Assembly: GCA_003213235.1 (NCBI GenBank)
Contig: QCNJ01000001.1
Coordinates: 1-64,000, forward strand
Origin: Prochlorococcus sp. AG-424-P18
GTDB lineage: Bacteria; Cyanobacteriota; Cyanobacteriia; PCC-6307; Cyanobiaceae
Direction of reading: 5' to 3'
DNA: 64,000 bases
Of the stretch, positions 9,513-19,630 are shown one piece after another. The position numbers and the translations under genes are program-made. Below the pieces are notes generated by a model. It was not told the origin of the DNA. It was given only the letters and a program-made list of their open reading frames with translations, and ran no database searches. The stretch's first letter is position 1. The number at the start of each line of letters is the position of its first letter.

Positions 9513-11009
9513 ATGAATTACTTGAAATTAAAGTATATAAAGTATCTAGTCTCGATATTATTTCTTTATATTTTATTTTCTATATTTGTAAGAATAGTAA
9601 ATATTTATACTTTTTTATTTTTAATTATTATTATTTATATTTTTTATAATATTGATAAAAAATTATTTAAAAAAATAGTTTATCAAGTTATATATAAAAA
9701 TAAAAAAAATACACTTTCATTCAAAAATACATATGGTGCTGCCAAGATAAGTTTGGAAGGAGTCGAGAAAATAAACAAAAAAATTTGCGATAGAGTAAAA
9801 GCTGAATTGTTAAATTACCAAAAAAATAAACTAGAGTCCCAATTAAAAACAGGAGATTATAAAGTTACTCTTTTTGGAGCAGGTTCCTCAGGAAAAACAT
9901 CTATAGCAAGATCTTTATTGAAAAATATTGTCGGACAAACCTCAGCAAAAATAGGTACAACAAAGCAAATTAATAGGTATAAAATTCGTATACCAATTTT
10001 AAAAAGAAACATTAATATTGTTGATACTCCAGGTTTATTCGAACCATCTAAATTAGGAGAAGAAAGAGAAAAAGCAACAATTATACAAGCATCAAATTCT
10101 GACTTAGTTCTTTTTGTATTAGATCAGGACATAAATAAATACGAAAACTATTTAATTAAGGAATTATTAAAATTAAGAAAAAAAATAATAATAGTTCTTA
10201 ATAAATGTGATTTGAGATCTAGAGATGAAAATAATCTTATCAAAGAAAATATCATTTCTATAACATCCGCTAGAAAAAATAAAATTTCTGTCGTTCAAAC
10301 AATTGCAGCCCCTCAAAAATATCCCCATACAAAATCAGCTTTAAATTTAGTTCCAGAGGTTGGAAGTTTATTTAGAGAAATAATTGAAACTCTCGATAAT
10401 AATGGCGAAGAGTTATTGGCGGATAATATTCTCTTTCGCTCAAATAAGTTAGGTATTAAAAGTAAAAATTTTGTACAAGAACAAAGATATTTAATGTCAA
10501 ATAAAGTGATTAATAAATATATGTGGATAACAGGAGTAGTAATACTAGTTAACCCACTACCAGCTGTTGATTTTCTTACTACTACCTCCGTAAACCTTCA
10601 AATGATAATGGAGTTATCAAAAATATATGAAATAAAACTTACAAAAAAAGATGCAAAGGATCTATCGAAATCATTGCTTAGCGCATTGGCTAAACAAGGA
10701 ATATTGAAGGGGGGACTCGCCATTCTTTCTCCTGCTTTAGCTACAAGCTTGACTAAAATAATATTATCTAAATCTATACAATCAGTTACAGCAGGCTGGT
10801 TAATAAGAATTGTAGGACTAAGTTTGATTGAATATTTTAAAAATGGTCAAGATTGGGGAGATGGAGGAATTCAAGAAGTAGTAGATAAGATCTATAGAAT
10901 AAGTAAAAGAGAGGATATTTTAAATAATTTTGTAAAAGAAGCTATTTCAAAAATTGAAATGAAAAAATATTTTAAATCTAATAAAAGTTTGCCTCCATTT
11001 ACTAATTAA
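9513..11009 (+). CDS. Membrane-anchored Era/YcjF-like GTPase with C-terminal DUF697-like domain
   Basis: Walker A GAGSSGKTS, DTPGLFEP, NKCD; ATG at 9513 avoids the 68-nt overlap with lspA implied by the longer ORF. Confidence 0.82.
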   Translation: MNYLKLKYIKYLVSILFLYILFSIFVRIVNIYTFLFLIIIIYIFYNIDKKLFKKIVYQVIYKNKKNTLSFKNTYGAAKISLEGVEKINKKICDRVKAELLNYQKNKLESQLKTGDYKVTLFGAGSSGKTSIARSLLKNIVGQTSAKIGTTKQINRYKIRIPILKRNINIVDTPGLFEPSKLGEEREKATIIQASNSDLVLFVLDQDINKYENYLIKELLKLRKKIIIVLNKCDLRSRDENNLIKENIISITSARKNKISVVQTIAAPQKYPHTKSALNLVPEVGSLFREIIETLDNNGEELLADNILFRSNKLGIKSKNFVQEQRYLMSNKVINKYMWITGVVILVNPLPAVDFLTTTSVNLQMIMELSKIYEIKLTKKDAKDLSKSLLSALAKQGILKGGLAILSPALATSLTKIILSKSIQSVTAGWLIRIVGLSLIEYFKNGQDWGDGGIQEVVDKIYRISKREDILNNFVKEAISKIEMKKYFKSNKSLPPFTN

Positions 11010-11139
11010 TATTGGATAATTGATCATTTATATAAGTTCTGAAATCAAAAATAGTTATTAATAGTAAATAAGCAATGCAAATAGCTATAGAGATAACCCC
11101 TGTTACTATTGCAATAATTTTTGGTCTTCCCATATTCAT
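11002..11139 (-). CDS. Small single-TM protein (45 aa), not in ORF track
   Basis: MNMGRPKIIAIVTGVISIAICIAYLLLITIFDFRTYINDQLSNIN; starts 3 nt after stop of co-directional PLP decarboxylase. Confidence 0.7.
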   Translation of the reverse strand: MNMGRPKIIAIVTGVISIAICIAYLLLITIFDFRTYINDQLSNIN

Positions 11140-11142
11140 TAG

Positions 11143-12525
11143 TTAAGCATCTAGAAGTCTTAAAAGTTCTTCAATATGAAAATCCTTTGTATTGTAATTT
11201 CCCATGACAACCCGTAAAAAATATTTACCTTTAAATTTTGGTCTAGAAAGCATAAAATTATTGTTAATTAGTTCATTTACTTTAGTTTGAGTCCATGCAT
11301 CAGAGTCTTTTGGCTCAAGTTTATTTGGTAAAAATGAAACAATATGAAGAGGACCTGAATATATATCAAATTTATTTTTACTAATATTGTTTACAAAAAA
11401 ATCTTTTCTTTTAATTGACGACTTTAGTATATTTTCTATTCCTTTGAGACCTAAAAAACGTAACCCAAGCCATAGTTTAATAACCTCTGCAGGTCTAGAA
11501 CCTTGTATGCCTATTTCTCCTCTATTTATAATATTTTCTTTAGATGATAGATATGGTAGTCCAGTATTAAAAGTATTTTCTAAAGTACTCATATTTGAAA
11601 CCAATAACAAAGATGAAGTTTTTGTAATGCCAAGAATTTTTTGTGGATTTATCGTTATCGAATTAGCCTGATTAATATTATTTAGACCTTCTATTGGAAT
11701 AGAAGTTATGGCAAAAATCCCACCAATTGAACCATCAATATGTAACCATATGTTTCTTTGTTTACAGATTTCACTTATTTCTTTAATAGGATCAATGGCT
11801 CCTCTTACTGTTGTCCCAAGGGTGGCAACAATAGCAAATATTTTCTTATTTTCTTTTGAACATTTATCTAAAGACTTTCTGAGATCGTTGATATCCATTC
11901 GACCTTGATTATCAGTTTTAATCCTGACTAGATTTGTAGTATCAAGACCCATTACTCTTATACATTTAACAAAGGAAGAATGAGCATCTTCACTTACAAG
12001 TAATACAGAATTAGGATTTGTTCCTAATCCAGCATTATTCCTAGCTGCTATAAGTGCATTCAGATTACTTAATGTACCTCCGCTAGCAGCTATACCTCCT
12101 GAAAAATCATTAAAGCCAATTTTCTTGGCAAACCATTTGCATAATGATTCCTCGAGCAAAGTTACACTTGGTGATAACTCGTAAGCAAGAAGATTATTAT
12201 TTAAACCAGCTGCAATTAAATCACCCAAAATAGAGAAGATTAAAGGTGGGGGATCAAGGTGAGCTAGTGAGCCAGGATGAACCGGATTAAATGAATTATT
12301 TAATAGAGATTCAATATCAGAAAACAAATCTTCTTCTGAGTTACCGTCTTCCGCAGGCATAATGCACTTGAAACTCTCATCAAATGGTAAAGGACCATTA
12401 TTATGAGCTCTAGAAAACCAGTCACAAAGAGTTTGACTTGTTCTATTAAGAAGAGTAATCAATTTGTCATTAGTCCCTAAATATGAGGGGAAATATATAT
12501 CTTTATTATTTGAATCTTCAGCCAT
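11143..12525 (-). CDS. Group II pyridoxal-dependent amino-acid decarboxylase
   Basis: HPGSLAHLDPPP, SGGTLSNLNALIAARN, HIDGSIGG, INPQKILG (PLP lysine region). Confidence 0.88.
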   Translation of the reverse strand: MAEDSNNKDIYFPSYLGTNDKLITLLNRTSQTLCDWFSRAHNNGPLPFDESFKCIMPAEDGNSEEDLFSDIESLLNNSFNPVHPGSLAHLDPPPLIFSILGDLIAAGLNNNLLAYELSPSVTLLEESLCKWFAKKIGFNDFSGGIAASGGTLSNLNALIAARNNAGLGTNPNSVLLVSEDAHSSFVKCIRVMGLDTTNLVRIKTDNQGRMDINDLRKSLDKCSKENKKIFAIVATLGTTVRGAIDPIKEISEICKQRNIWLHIDGSIGGIFAITSIPIEGLNNINQANSITINPQKILGITKTSSLLLVSNMSTLENTFNTGLPYLSSKENIINRGEIGIQGSRPAEVIKLWLGLRFLGLKGIENILKSSIKRKDFFVNNISKNKFDIYSGPLHIVSFLPNKLEPKDSDAWTQTKVNELINNNFMLSRPKFKGKYFLRVVMGNYNTKDFHIEELLRLLDA

Positions 12526-12568
12526 CAGATAAGATATCTATTAATAATTCTATTCTCAATATTGGTAA

Positions 12569-13084
12569 ATGAGATATATTTTTGAAAATGGAAATAGTAA
12601 TTATGATGAACAGGAAGAAATAAATATTTTAAAATACTCAAGATGGATGAACTCTATTTTAAGTAGATCAGAAGAAATTGGAAAAGTTGAGTTACCAATC
12701 TGTTCAATAATTTTAGATGAGAGAGGAAGATGTATTGGAAGAGGTGTTAACAAGCGAAATTTAAATAATGATCCATTAGGTCATGCTGAAATTATGGCAC
12801 TAAGACAGGCATCTCTAATAAAAAATGATTGGAGATTTAATGAATGTATTATCATCACAAATTTAGAACCATGTACCATGTGTGCATCGGCACTTATTCA
12901 AGCAAGGATGGGTAAAGTTGTTTTTGGTGCCTACGATAAGAAAAGAGGTGGATTGGGAGGATCAATTGATTTATCAAAGCATAAAAGTTCTCATCACAAA
13001 ATGGAAATCGTGGGAGGTGTTCTAGAAGACGAATGCAGTAAAATTTTACAATTATGGTTTAAAAAGTTGAGGACTCGAAAATAG
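12569..13084 (+). CDS. tadA: tRNA-specific adenosine deaminase (TadA-type)
   Basis: GHAEIMALRQA...LEPCTMCASALIQARMGKVVFGAYDKKRGG zinc deaminase motifs. Confidence 0.9.
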   Translation: MRYIFENGNSNYDEQEEINILKYSRWMNSILSRSEEIGKVELPICSIILDERGRCIGRGVNKRNLNNDPLGHAEIMALRQASLIKNDWRFNECIIITNLEPCTMCASALIQARMGKVVFGAYDKKRGGLGGSIDLSKHKSSHHKMEIVGGVLEDECSKILQLWFKKLRTRK

Positions 13085-14243
13085 CATATTTTTTCAACTC
13101 AGTATCAAATAGGTTTAATAATCTGTCTACATTCTCCTCACTTGAGTTAAAGCCCATTAATCCTATGCGCCATACCTTACCAGACAATTCTCCAAGTCCA
13201 TTTCCTATTTCTATTCCAAAGTTTCTTAAAAGATGATTTCTAAAACCATCTCCATCAACTGCAGGTGGGATTTTAACTGTTGTAAGAGTTGGCAATCGAT
13301 AATCCTCTGATACATGTAATTCCATTCCTAGACTTTCTAAACCTTTCCAAAGTTTATTTGCATTAGTATTATGCCTATACCAAACATTCTCTAAACCTTC
13401 ATTTGCAATTAATCGTAAACCTTCTCGAATAGCAAAATTCATATTTACAGGGGCAGTATGATGGTAAACGCGATCAGAACCCCAATATTTATTTAAAAGA
13501 GATAAATCTAAATACCAGTTAGGAACTTTTGTTTTTCTTGAACTTAGTTTATCTTCAGCTCTCTTATTCATTGTAAAAGGACTTAGTCCAGGGGGGCAGC
13601 TTAATCCTTTCTGGCTACAACTATATGCTAGATCTATTTTCCATTCATCTGTCAATAGTTCTAGAGCCCCAAGGGAAGTAACTGCGTCAACTAAAAACAA
13701 GCAATTATTTTTTCTACATACATCACCAATTCCATTAAGTGGTTGTAAAACCCCACTAGATGTTTCAGCGTGAACAATGGCAAATATAGCTGGTTTTTTT
13801 GTCTCTATTTCATACTTAATTTCTTCATAAGAAAAGGATTCACCCCAGGGTTTTTCCATAACAGATACATCTGCTTTATATCTAGCTGCCATATCAACAA
13901 GTCTGTCTCCAAAATATCCTTTTTTAGCGATAAGAATTTTTTCTCCTTCCTCTATAAAATTAGCTATTGAAGCTTCCATAGCGGCACTACCTGTACCACT
14001 CATTGGAAGAGTTAGACGATTATTACATTGCCAGGTATATCTTAGAAGTTGCTGAACATCAGACATCAATGAAATATATGCTTCATCTAAGTGACCAATT
14101 GGATTTAAGGAAAGAGCATTTAGAACTTCTGGATGTGCGTTTGAAGGACCAGGACCTAATAAAAGTCTAGAGGGAACATAAGTCTTTGAGAAATGAGATA
14201 AATTCTCTTTATTTAAAGCCGGAATAAGTTTTGCTTCTGTCAA
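13059..14243 (-). CDS. Class V aminotransferase (alanine-glyoxylate/serine-pyruvate aminotransferase)
   Basis: LLGPGPSNAHPEV, GTGSAAMEAS, VDAVTSLG, SCSQKGLSCPPGLSP. Confidence 0.9.
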   Translation of the reverse strand: MTEAKLIPALNKENLSHFSKTYVPSRLLLGPGPSNAHPEVLNALSLNPIGHLDEAYISLMSDVQQLLRYTWQCNNRLTLPMSGTGSAAMEASIANFIEEGEKILIAKKGYFGDRLVDMAARYKADVSVMEKPWGESFSYEEIKYEIETKKPAIFAIVHAETSSGVLQPLNGIGDVCRKNNCLFLVDAVTSLGALELLTDEWKIDLAYSCSQKGLSCPPGLSPFTMNKRAEDKLSSRKTKVPNWYLDLSLLNKYWGSDRVYHHTAPVNMNFAIREGLRLIANEGLENVWYRHNTNANKLWKGLESLGMELHVSEDYRLPTLTTVKIPPAVDGDGFRNHLLRNFGIEIGNGLGELSGKVWRIGLMGFNSSEENVDRLLNLFDTELKKYAIFESSTF

Positions 14244-14392
14244 AGCATTACATTCAATTACTTTTAAATTAGACTAATATCGTCCCTTAAGCGATATTTT
14301 TTAAAGAAATTAATTCAATTTAAATAATTAAGTAAATAATTATTAAAGTTATGACTTGAAACACTGAAAGAAGACATCTAGTGTTGAAAAAA

Positions 14393-14406
14393 GTTACTAT
14401 TGATAC
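14393..14406 (+). promoter_or_regulatory. NtcA-type binding site upstream of glnA
   Basis: GTTACTATTGATAC (GT-N10-AC with TAC right half), then exactly 22 nt to TAATTT (TAN3T -10) at 14429-14434; glnA ATG at 14458. Confidence 0.8.
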
Positions 14407-14457
14407 ATAATAAGAATCATCAAGTTATTAATTTCATAGAAGGTATCTCAATAGTTT

Positions 14458-15879
14458 ATGTCTAAGTCTCCACAAGATGTTTTAAGTCAAATTAAAGATG
14501 AAGGAATTGAACTCATCGATTTAAAATTCACAGACATCCATGGTAAATGGCAACACTTAACTCTTACATCAGACATGATAGAAGAGGATTCATTTACAGA
14601 AGGTCTAGCATTTGATGGTTCATCAATAAGAGGTTGGAAAGCAATTAATGCCTCTGATATGTCAATGGTTCCCGATGCTAGTACAGCTTGGATAGACCCT
14701 TTTTATAAACATAAAACCCTAAGTATGATTTGCTCTATTAAAGAGCCTAGAAGCGGAGAGCCTTATGACAGGTGTCCAAGAGCTTTAGCCCAAAAGGCAT
14801 TAAAATATTTAGATTCAACTGGTATAGCAGATACTGCATTTTTTGGACCAGAACCAGAATTCTTTCTATTTGATGATGTTAGATATGATTCTAAAGAAGG
14901 AGGTTGTTTTTATAGTGTAGATACTATTGAAGCACCATGGAATACAGGGAGAATTGAAGAAGGGGGCAACTTAGGATACAAAATACAATATAAAGAAGGA
15001 TATTTTCCAGTAGCTCCAAATGATACTGCGCAAGATATTAGATCTGAGATGCTTCTTCTTATGGGTGAATTAGGTATTCCCACAGAGAAACATCACCATG
15101 AGGTTGCTGGTGCCGGCCAACACGAGCTAGGAATGAAATTTGATTCGCTAATAAATGCTGCTGATAACGTTATGACTTATAAATACGTCGTTAGAAATGT
15201 AGCAAAAAAATATGGAAAAACTGCAACATTTATGCCCAAGCCTGTTTTTAACGATAACGGAACAGGAATGCATGTTCACCAAAGTTTATGGAAGAGTGGA
15301 CAGCCACTATTTTTTGGTGAGGGAGCATATGCAAATTTATCTCAAACAGCAAGATGGTATATCGGAGGCATACTTAAGCATGCCCCCTCGTTCCTAGCAT
15401 TTACTAACCCAACTACAAATAGTTATAAGCGATTGGTTCCAGGATTCGAAGCACCTGTAAATCTAGTTTATTCTGAGGGTAATAGATCAGCTGCAGTAAG
15501 AATTCCTCTAACAGGTCCAAGCCCTAAAGCTAAAAGATTAGAATTCAGATCAGGTGACGCACTTGCAAATCCTTACTTAGCATTCTCTGTAATGATGCTT
15601 GCTGGTATTGATGGAATTAAAAATCAAATAGATCCTGGTGATGGGGTTGATGTAGATTTATTTGAACTTCCAGCTGATGAACTTGCGAAAATTGATACAG
15701 TACCTTCATCTCTAAATGATTCGCTTAATGCGCTGAAAGCAGACAAGGATTACCTATTAGCTGGTGGCGTATTTACAGAAGATTTTATTGATAACTTTAT
15801 CGATATAAAATACGAAGAAGTTCAACAACTAAGACAAAGGCCTCATCCACATGAATTTTTTATGTATTACGATGCATAA
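14458..15879 (+). CDS. glnA: Glutamine synthetase type I
   Basis: 473 aa; [53 protein letters not shown]. Confidence 0.97.
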   Translation: MSKSPQDVLSQIKDEGIELIDLKFTDIHGKWQHLTLTSDMIEEDSFTEGLAFDGSSIRGWKAINASDMSMVPDASTAWIDPFYKHKTLSMICSIKEPRSGEPYDRCPRALAQKALKYLDSTGIADTAFFGPEPEFFLFDDVRYDSKEGGCFYSVDTIEAPWNTGRIEEGGNLGYKIQYKEGYFPVAPNDTAQDIRSEMLLLMGELGIPTEKHHHEVAGAGQHELGMKFDSLINAADNVMTYKYVVRNVAKKYGKTATFMPKPVFNDNGTGMHVHQSLWKSGQPLFFGEGAYANLSQTARWYIGGILKHAPSFLAFTNPTTNSYKRLVPGFEAPVNLVYSEGNRSAAVRIPLTGPSPKAKRLEFRSGDALANPYLAFSVMMLAGIDGIKNQIDPGDGVDVDLFELPADELAKIDTVPSSLNDSLNALKADKDYLLAGGVFTEDFIDNFIDIKYEEVQQLRQRPHPHEFFMYYDA

Positions 15880-15905
15880 TTAAAAGAAAAAATTAGTTTG
15901 AATTA

Positions 15906-15953
15906 ATCAATTTGAGAAATATCACAAAATATTCTCAAATTGATTTTTTTTTT
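15906..15953 (+). terminator. Rho-independent terminator downstream of glnA
   Basis: 13-bp perfect inverted repeat ATCAATTTGAGAA ... TTCTCAAATTGAT followed by a T run. Confidence 0.85.
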
Positions 15954-15981
15954 GTTGGAATATAGATATATAAATAAAAAA

Positions 15982-17037
15982 ATGGCTAGGGAATCTATTT
16001 CAAAAATTGCATATAAAACGCTACAACAAAGTAAAAGCATTGCGGGTTTTGCACACAAGCAGATAAGTTCAAGATTAATGAATTTTATTCTTCCCGATTC
16101 GAAACTTGAAAATTTTGCTATAGATAAGGATCTTCTAATTCAAATCCAAAATTCAATGGATATTTTAAGAGAAGAAGATTGGATTGATGCAGAAAAAAAT
16201 ATATATCCAAAAAAATTATTGTTTGACGAGCCATGGCTTAGATATCTAACTCAATATCCCAAAATTTGGCTCGATATGCCTAATACATGGGACAGACGCA
16301 GAAAACAAAACTTTGACGACCTACCAAAATCAATTGATAAAGATAATTATCCTCAATATTACTTGAGAAATTTTCATCATCAAACAGATGGTTATTTGTC
16401 AGACTTTTCAGCTAGCATTTATGACCTTCAAGTAGAGATACTTTTCAACGGAAGTGCTGACTCAATGAGGAGAAGAATTATTAAGCCAATAAAAGAAGGA
16501 CTCGAATTTTTTAGCGATAGAAAAAAAAGTTCTATAAAAATACTTGATGTGGCTACAGGATCTGGAAGAACATTAAAACAATTAAGAGCCGCATTTCCTA
16601 AAGAAAAAATTACAGGAATTGATTTATCTGATTCATATTTAAAAGAGGCAAGTAGATATATTTCAGATTTAGATGGAGATTTAATTGAGTTAATAAAAGG
16701 TAATGCAGAAGAATTACCTTTTGAAAATGATAGTTTTCAATGCATTTCTTGTGTTTACTTATTTCATGAATTACCCAGAACAATTAGAGCTAAAGTATTA
16801 AATGAATTTTTTAGAGTTCTTGAACCTGGGGGGATCTTAGTATTAGCTGATTCAATTCAAATAAGTGATTCGCCTGACTTTACATCCGTAATGGAAAACT
16901 TCTATAAATCTTTTCATGAGCCTTTTTATTGTGATTACATAAAAGATGATATAGATTCTAAAATAGAGGAAGTAGGTTTTAAAGATGTAAAATCAAATTC
17001 CTTTTTTATGACCAAAGTATGGTCTGCTGTAAAGTAA
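15982..17037 (+). CDS. Class I SAM-dependent methyltransferase
   Basis: IKILDVATGSGRTLKQL...ITGIDLSDSYL...RVLEPGGILVLADS; ATG at 15982 preferred over the TTG at 15940, which lies in the terminator region. Confidence 0.85.
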   Translation: MARESISKIAYKTLQQSKSIAGFAHKQISSRLMNFILPDSKLENFAIDKDLLIQIQNSMDILREEDWIDAEKNIYPKKLLFDEPWLRYLTQYPKIWLDMPNTWDRRRKQNFDDLPKSIDKDNYPQYYLRNFHHQTDGYLSDFSASIYDLQVEILFNGSADSMRRRIIKPIKEGLEFFSDRKKSSIKILDVATGSGRTLKQLRAAFPKEKITGIDLSDSYLKEASRYISDLDGDLIELIKGNAEELPFENDSFQCISCVYLFHELPRTIRAKVLNEFFRVLEPGGILVLADSIQISDSPDFTSVMENFYKSFHEPFYCDYIKDDIDSKIEEVGFKDVKSNSFFMTKVWSAVK

Positions 17038-17049
17038 ATATAAAATTCT

Positions 17050-17313
17050 ATGACTTATTGGGATAAAGATACTATCAAGCTTGTTCAAAATCTTAATGAC
17101 AAATTAAAGATTGATCATTCTAAATGGCATAAAGACAAAGGAAATAAATATAAACGATCTGCAGAACTAATTTCGGCAGGATTATGCCATTTAATTATTT
17201 CTTCTAATGAGAAAGAAACTATTGAGTATATAGAAGAAAGTATTAAATGGTTAAAAGAAATTAACGTGGATCAACCTTGCCCAAGCAAAAATCACCTTTT
17301 TAAAGCCAACTGA
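17050..17313 (+). CDS. Conserved hypothetical protein (picocyanobacterial small protein, 87 aa)
   Basis: Clean ORF with ATG start closely following the methyltransferase. Confidence 0.65.
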   Translation: MTYWDKDTIKLVQNLNDKLKIDHSKWHKDKGNKYKRSAELISAGLCHLIISSNEKETIEYIEESIKWLKEINVDQPCPSKNHLFKAN

Positions 17314-17726
17314 AGCCTATTACCTTTACTACTCCATCTAATATCATCAAAACATTCATTAATAATGTAAAGTCCACGGCCATTTACACTACTTATTTTT
17401 TTTGGTAATTTGTAGTCTCTTTTTTTTATTTCTAAACCATTACCTTGATCTTGAATTTGCCAAACACACCAATTAGGAGTAATTATTCTTCTTACTCTAA
17501 TATTTTTTTTTGGATCTAATTTATTTCCATGTTTTACTGCGTTAACTAGAGCTTCATGTAAACCAAGTTTTATAAGATAGCTTGATTGAGAATTTTTAAT
17601 AGGTTCTAATAATTGATCGACAAATTCATTTAACTGTAATGATGATTCGAATTCGTAGTTTGACCAGTTAATCTTTGGTCTTTTAAAAAATTTTTTTAAA
17701 ATATTTTTGCCCCGAAATAAGGACAT
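17292..17726 (-). CDS. RsbW-like HATPase_c anti-sigma regulatory/serine kinase-type protein
   Basis: KLGLHEALVNAVKHGNKLDP (N box), IQDQGNGLE (G1), GRGLYIINECFDDIRW (G2). Confidence 0.85.
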   Translation of the reverse strand: MSLFRGKNILKKFFKRPKINWSNYEFESSLQLNEFVDQLLEPIKNSQSSYLIKLGLHEALVNAVKHGNKLDPKKNIRVRRIITPNWCVWQIQDQGNGLEIKKRDYKLPKKISSVNGRGLYIINECFDDIRWSSKGNRLQLALKR

Positions 17727-17773
17727 AATAATATTTTGATACTTTCTTAATTTTAACTTATTGAATACCTCAT

Positions 17774-18493
17774 TTAAAGAATATTATTATGTCTCTTTGC
17801 AATAGCAGGATGTCGTAAAATCGAGTCCATAAGTCTTACTCCTCTTAATTGATTTATTAAAGGCATGTGTCCATCAGGAGCATCCAATGACCAGCAAAAA
17901 GATCCTGGATATCTAGTCCATAAGCCCTCTTTTTTCCAACCTATTTTCGGCCACATTAATTCATATTTTTTTCCTACTGATTTTAATATCTTTGCCTGAA
18001 TTGAGAATCCAAATCTGCCAGTTGAATAAATATTCCATAATCGATCCATTGTTTCTAGATCTTTACCTGACATATTCTTAACTTCACTATAGAAAACATA
18101 TCCACGTTTTTCAGCTAATTTTCCAGCTAATTTTCTTAAAAAAGAACTTGTTATTCTATCTGCCTCTTCAAATTTTTGCTCAACCAACATCAATTGCAAA
18201 TCATCATAATTAATATCAATATCTGAATATGTATTAAACCAATTATTGAATTTGGAGTTTTTAAAGAATTCAGGCTTAAATTTTTTTAAAACCTGCAATA
18301 TCCAACCAGCAGCCCAGTCGTCTCCTTCACTATCAAAGATGTCAAACAATGAAGGGCCAAGATTAAAAATATTTTCGACTTCAGATTCTATTTGAGTTAA
18401 TGAATTTATTCTTTTCCTTTGATTGGAATCTACAAATTTTTTTATCAGATCTAATGTAGCATTATTATAATTATCTTGTTCTTTGTTAATCAT
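17774..18493 (-). CDS. GUN4 domain-containing protein
   Basis: WNIYSTGRFGFSIQAKILKSVGKKYELMWPKIGWKKEGLWTRYPGSFCWSLDAPDGHMPLINQLRGVRLMDSIL GUN4 signature. Confidence 0.9.
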   Translation of the reverse strand: MINKEQDNYNNATLDLIKKFVDSNQRKRINSLTQIESEVENIFNLGPSLFDIFDSEGDDWAAGWILQVLKKFKPEFFKNSKFNNWFNTYSDIDINYDDLQLMLVEQKFEEADRITSSFLRKLAGKLAEKRGYVFYSEVKNMSGKDLETMDRLWNIYSTGRFGFSIQAKILKSVGKKYELMWPKIGWKKEGLWTRYPGSFCWSLDAPDGHMPLINQLRGVRLMDSILRHPAIAKRHNNIL

Positions 18494-18530
18494 TTTAAAA
18501 AATCAATCAAAAAAAAAATAAAAACTATCC

Positions 18531-19571
18531 ATGTATTTCAAAAGAAAAGAACTAGAGAAATTTAGAAGTTTTAAAGGACCACTTATAGATGTTAGAAGCC
18601 CAAGTGAATATTATAAAGGACACCTGCCTAATTCTATTAACATTCCTCTATTTGATAATGATGAGAGATCTATAATTGGAACCATTTATAAAAAAGAAGG
18701 AAGAAAAAAAGCAGTCATAGAGGGATTATATTTTTTTGAAAAAAAAATGGAATTACTACTTGATAACTTATTCATGAGTATTGATTCTCATAAAACTATT
18801 GCTAATAAAAATAATGAATTTTTTATCAGAATATATTGCTCTAGAGGAGGAATGCGTTCACAAAGCATTGCTTGGCTACTAGAAAAATATAAATTAAATC
18901 CAATAACACTTAGGGGAGGATACAAAATCTATAGAAGATGGGTATTAGAGAGTTTCTCAAAAAAGTTGAATATAGTAGTTATTGGAGGAAAAACAGGTAC
19001 AGGGAAGACAAGATTATTATCATTACTAGAGAAATATAATTATCAAACTATTGATCTTGAAGGATTTGCATGTCATAGAGGAAGTACATTTGGAGGTTTA
19101 GGAATGAAAGAACAACCATCAAATGAACAATTTGAAAATAAAATTGCAGAAAAATTAAATTCCTTTAAACATACTAATAATATTTTTGTAGAAGCTGAAA
19201 GTGCAAATATAGGTAAATGCAAAATCCCTCATGAATTTTTTTATCAGATGAAAAATTCTAGGAGAATAGAAATTATAAGGAGTGAATCTAACAGATTAGA
19301 CGAGTTGATAGATACTTATAGTGTCTTTAAGAAAGAGGAACTACAAGAATCTGTATTAAGGATAAAAAAAAGATTAGGACCGCAAAGAACAAAAATAGCT
19401 CTTGAATCAATTAATAAAGAGAAATGGGATTTAGTTTGTAGATCAGTTTTAGATTATTACGATAAATGTTATGAATATGAAAAGGTTGGAAAAGCAAATA
19501 TAAAGATATTAGATTTAACTGACAAAAAATATGATGAAAGTATCCTAGAGTTAGTAAATAATGTTTTATAA
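18531..19571 (+). CDS. mnmH: tRNA 2-selenouridine synthase (rhodanese + P-loop)
   Basis: LIDVRSPSEYYKGHLPNSINIPLFDNDERSIIGTIYKKEGRKKA; IYCSRGGMRSQS; GGKTGTGKTRLL. Confidence 0.9.
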   Translation: MYFKRKELEKFRSFKGPLIDVRSPSEYYKGHLPNSINIPLFDNDERSIIGTIYKKEGRKKAVIEGLYFFEKKMELLLDNLFMSIDSHKTIANKNNEFFIRIYCSRGGMRSQSIAWLLEKYKLNPITLRGGYKIYRRWVLESFSKKLNIVVIGGKTGTGKTRLLSLLEKYNYQTIDLEGFACHRGSTFGGLGMKEQPSNEQFENKIAEKLNSFKHTNNIFVEAESANIGKCKIPHEFFYQMKNSRRIEIIRSESNRLDELIDTYSVFKKEELQESVLRIKKRLGPQRTKIALESINKEKWDLVCRSVLDYYDKCYEYEKVGKANIKILDLTDKKYDESILELVNNVL

Positions 19572-19630
19572 ATAACTACAAACGGATTTGAAAAATATTT
19601 CCTAAAATAGAAAATTATTAAACTATCATT

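Noticed and set aside
11387-11908. Two plus-strand ORFs antisense to the PLP decarboxylase
   Set aside because: Fully covered by a strong conserved CDS on the other strand
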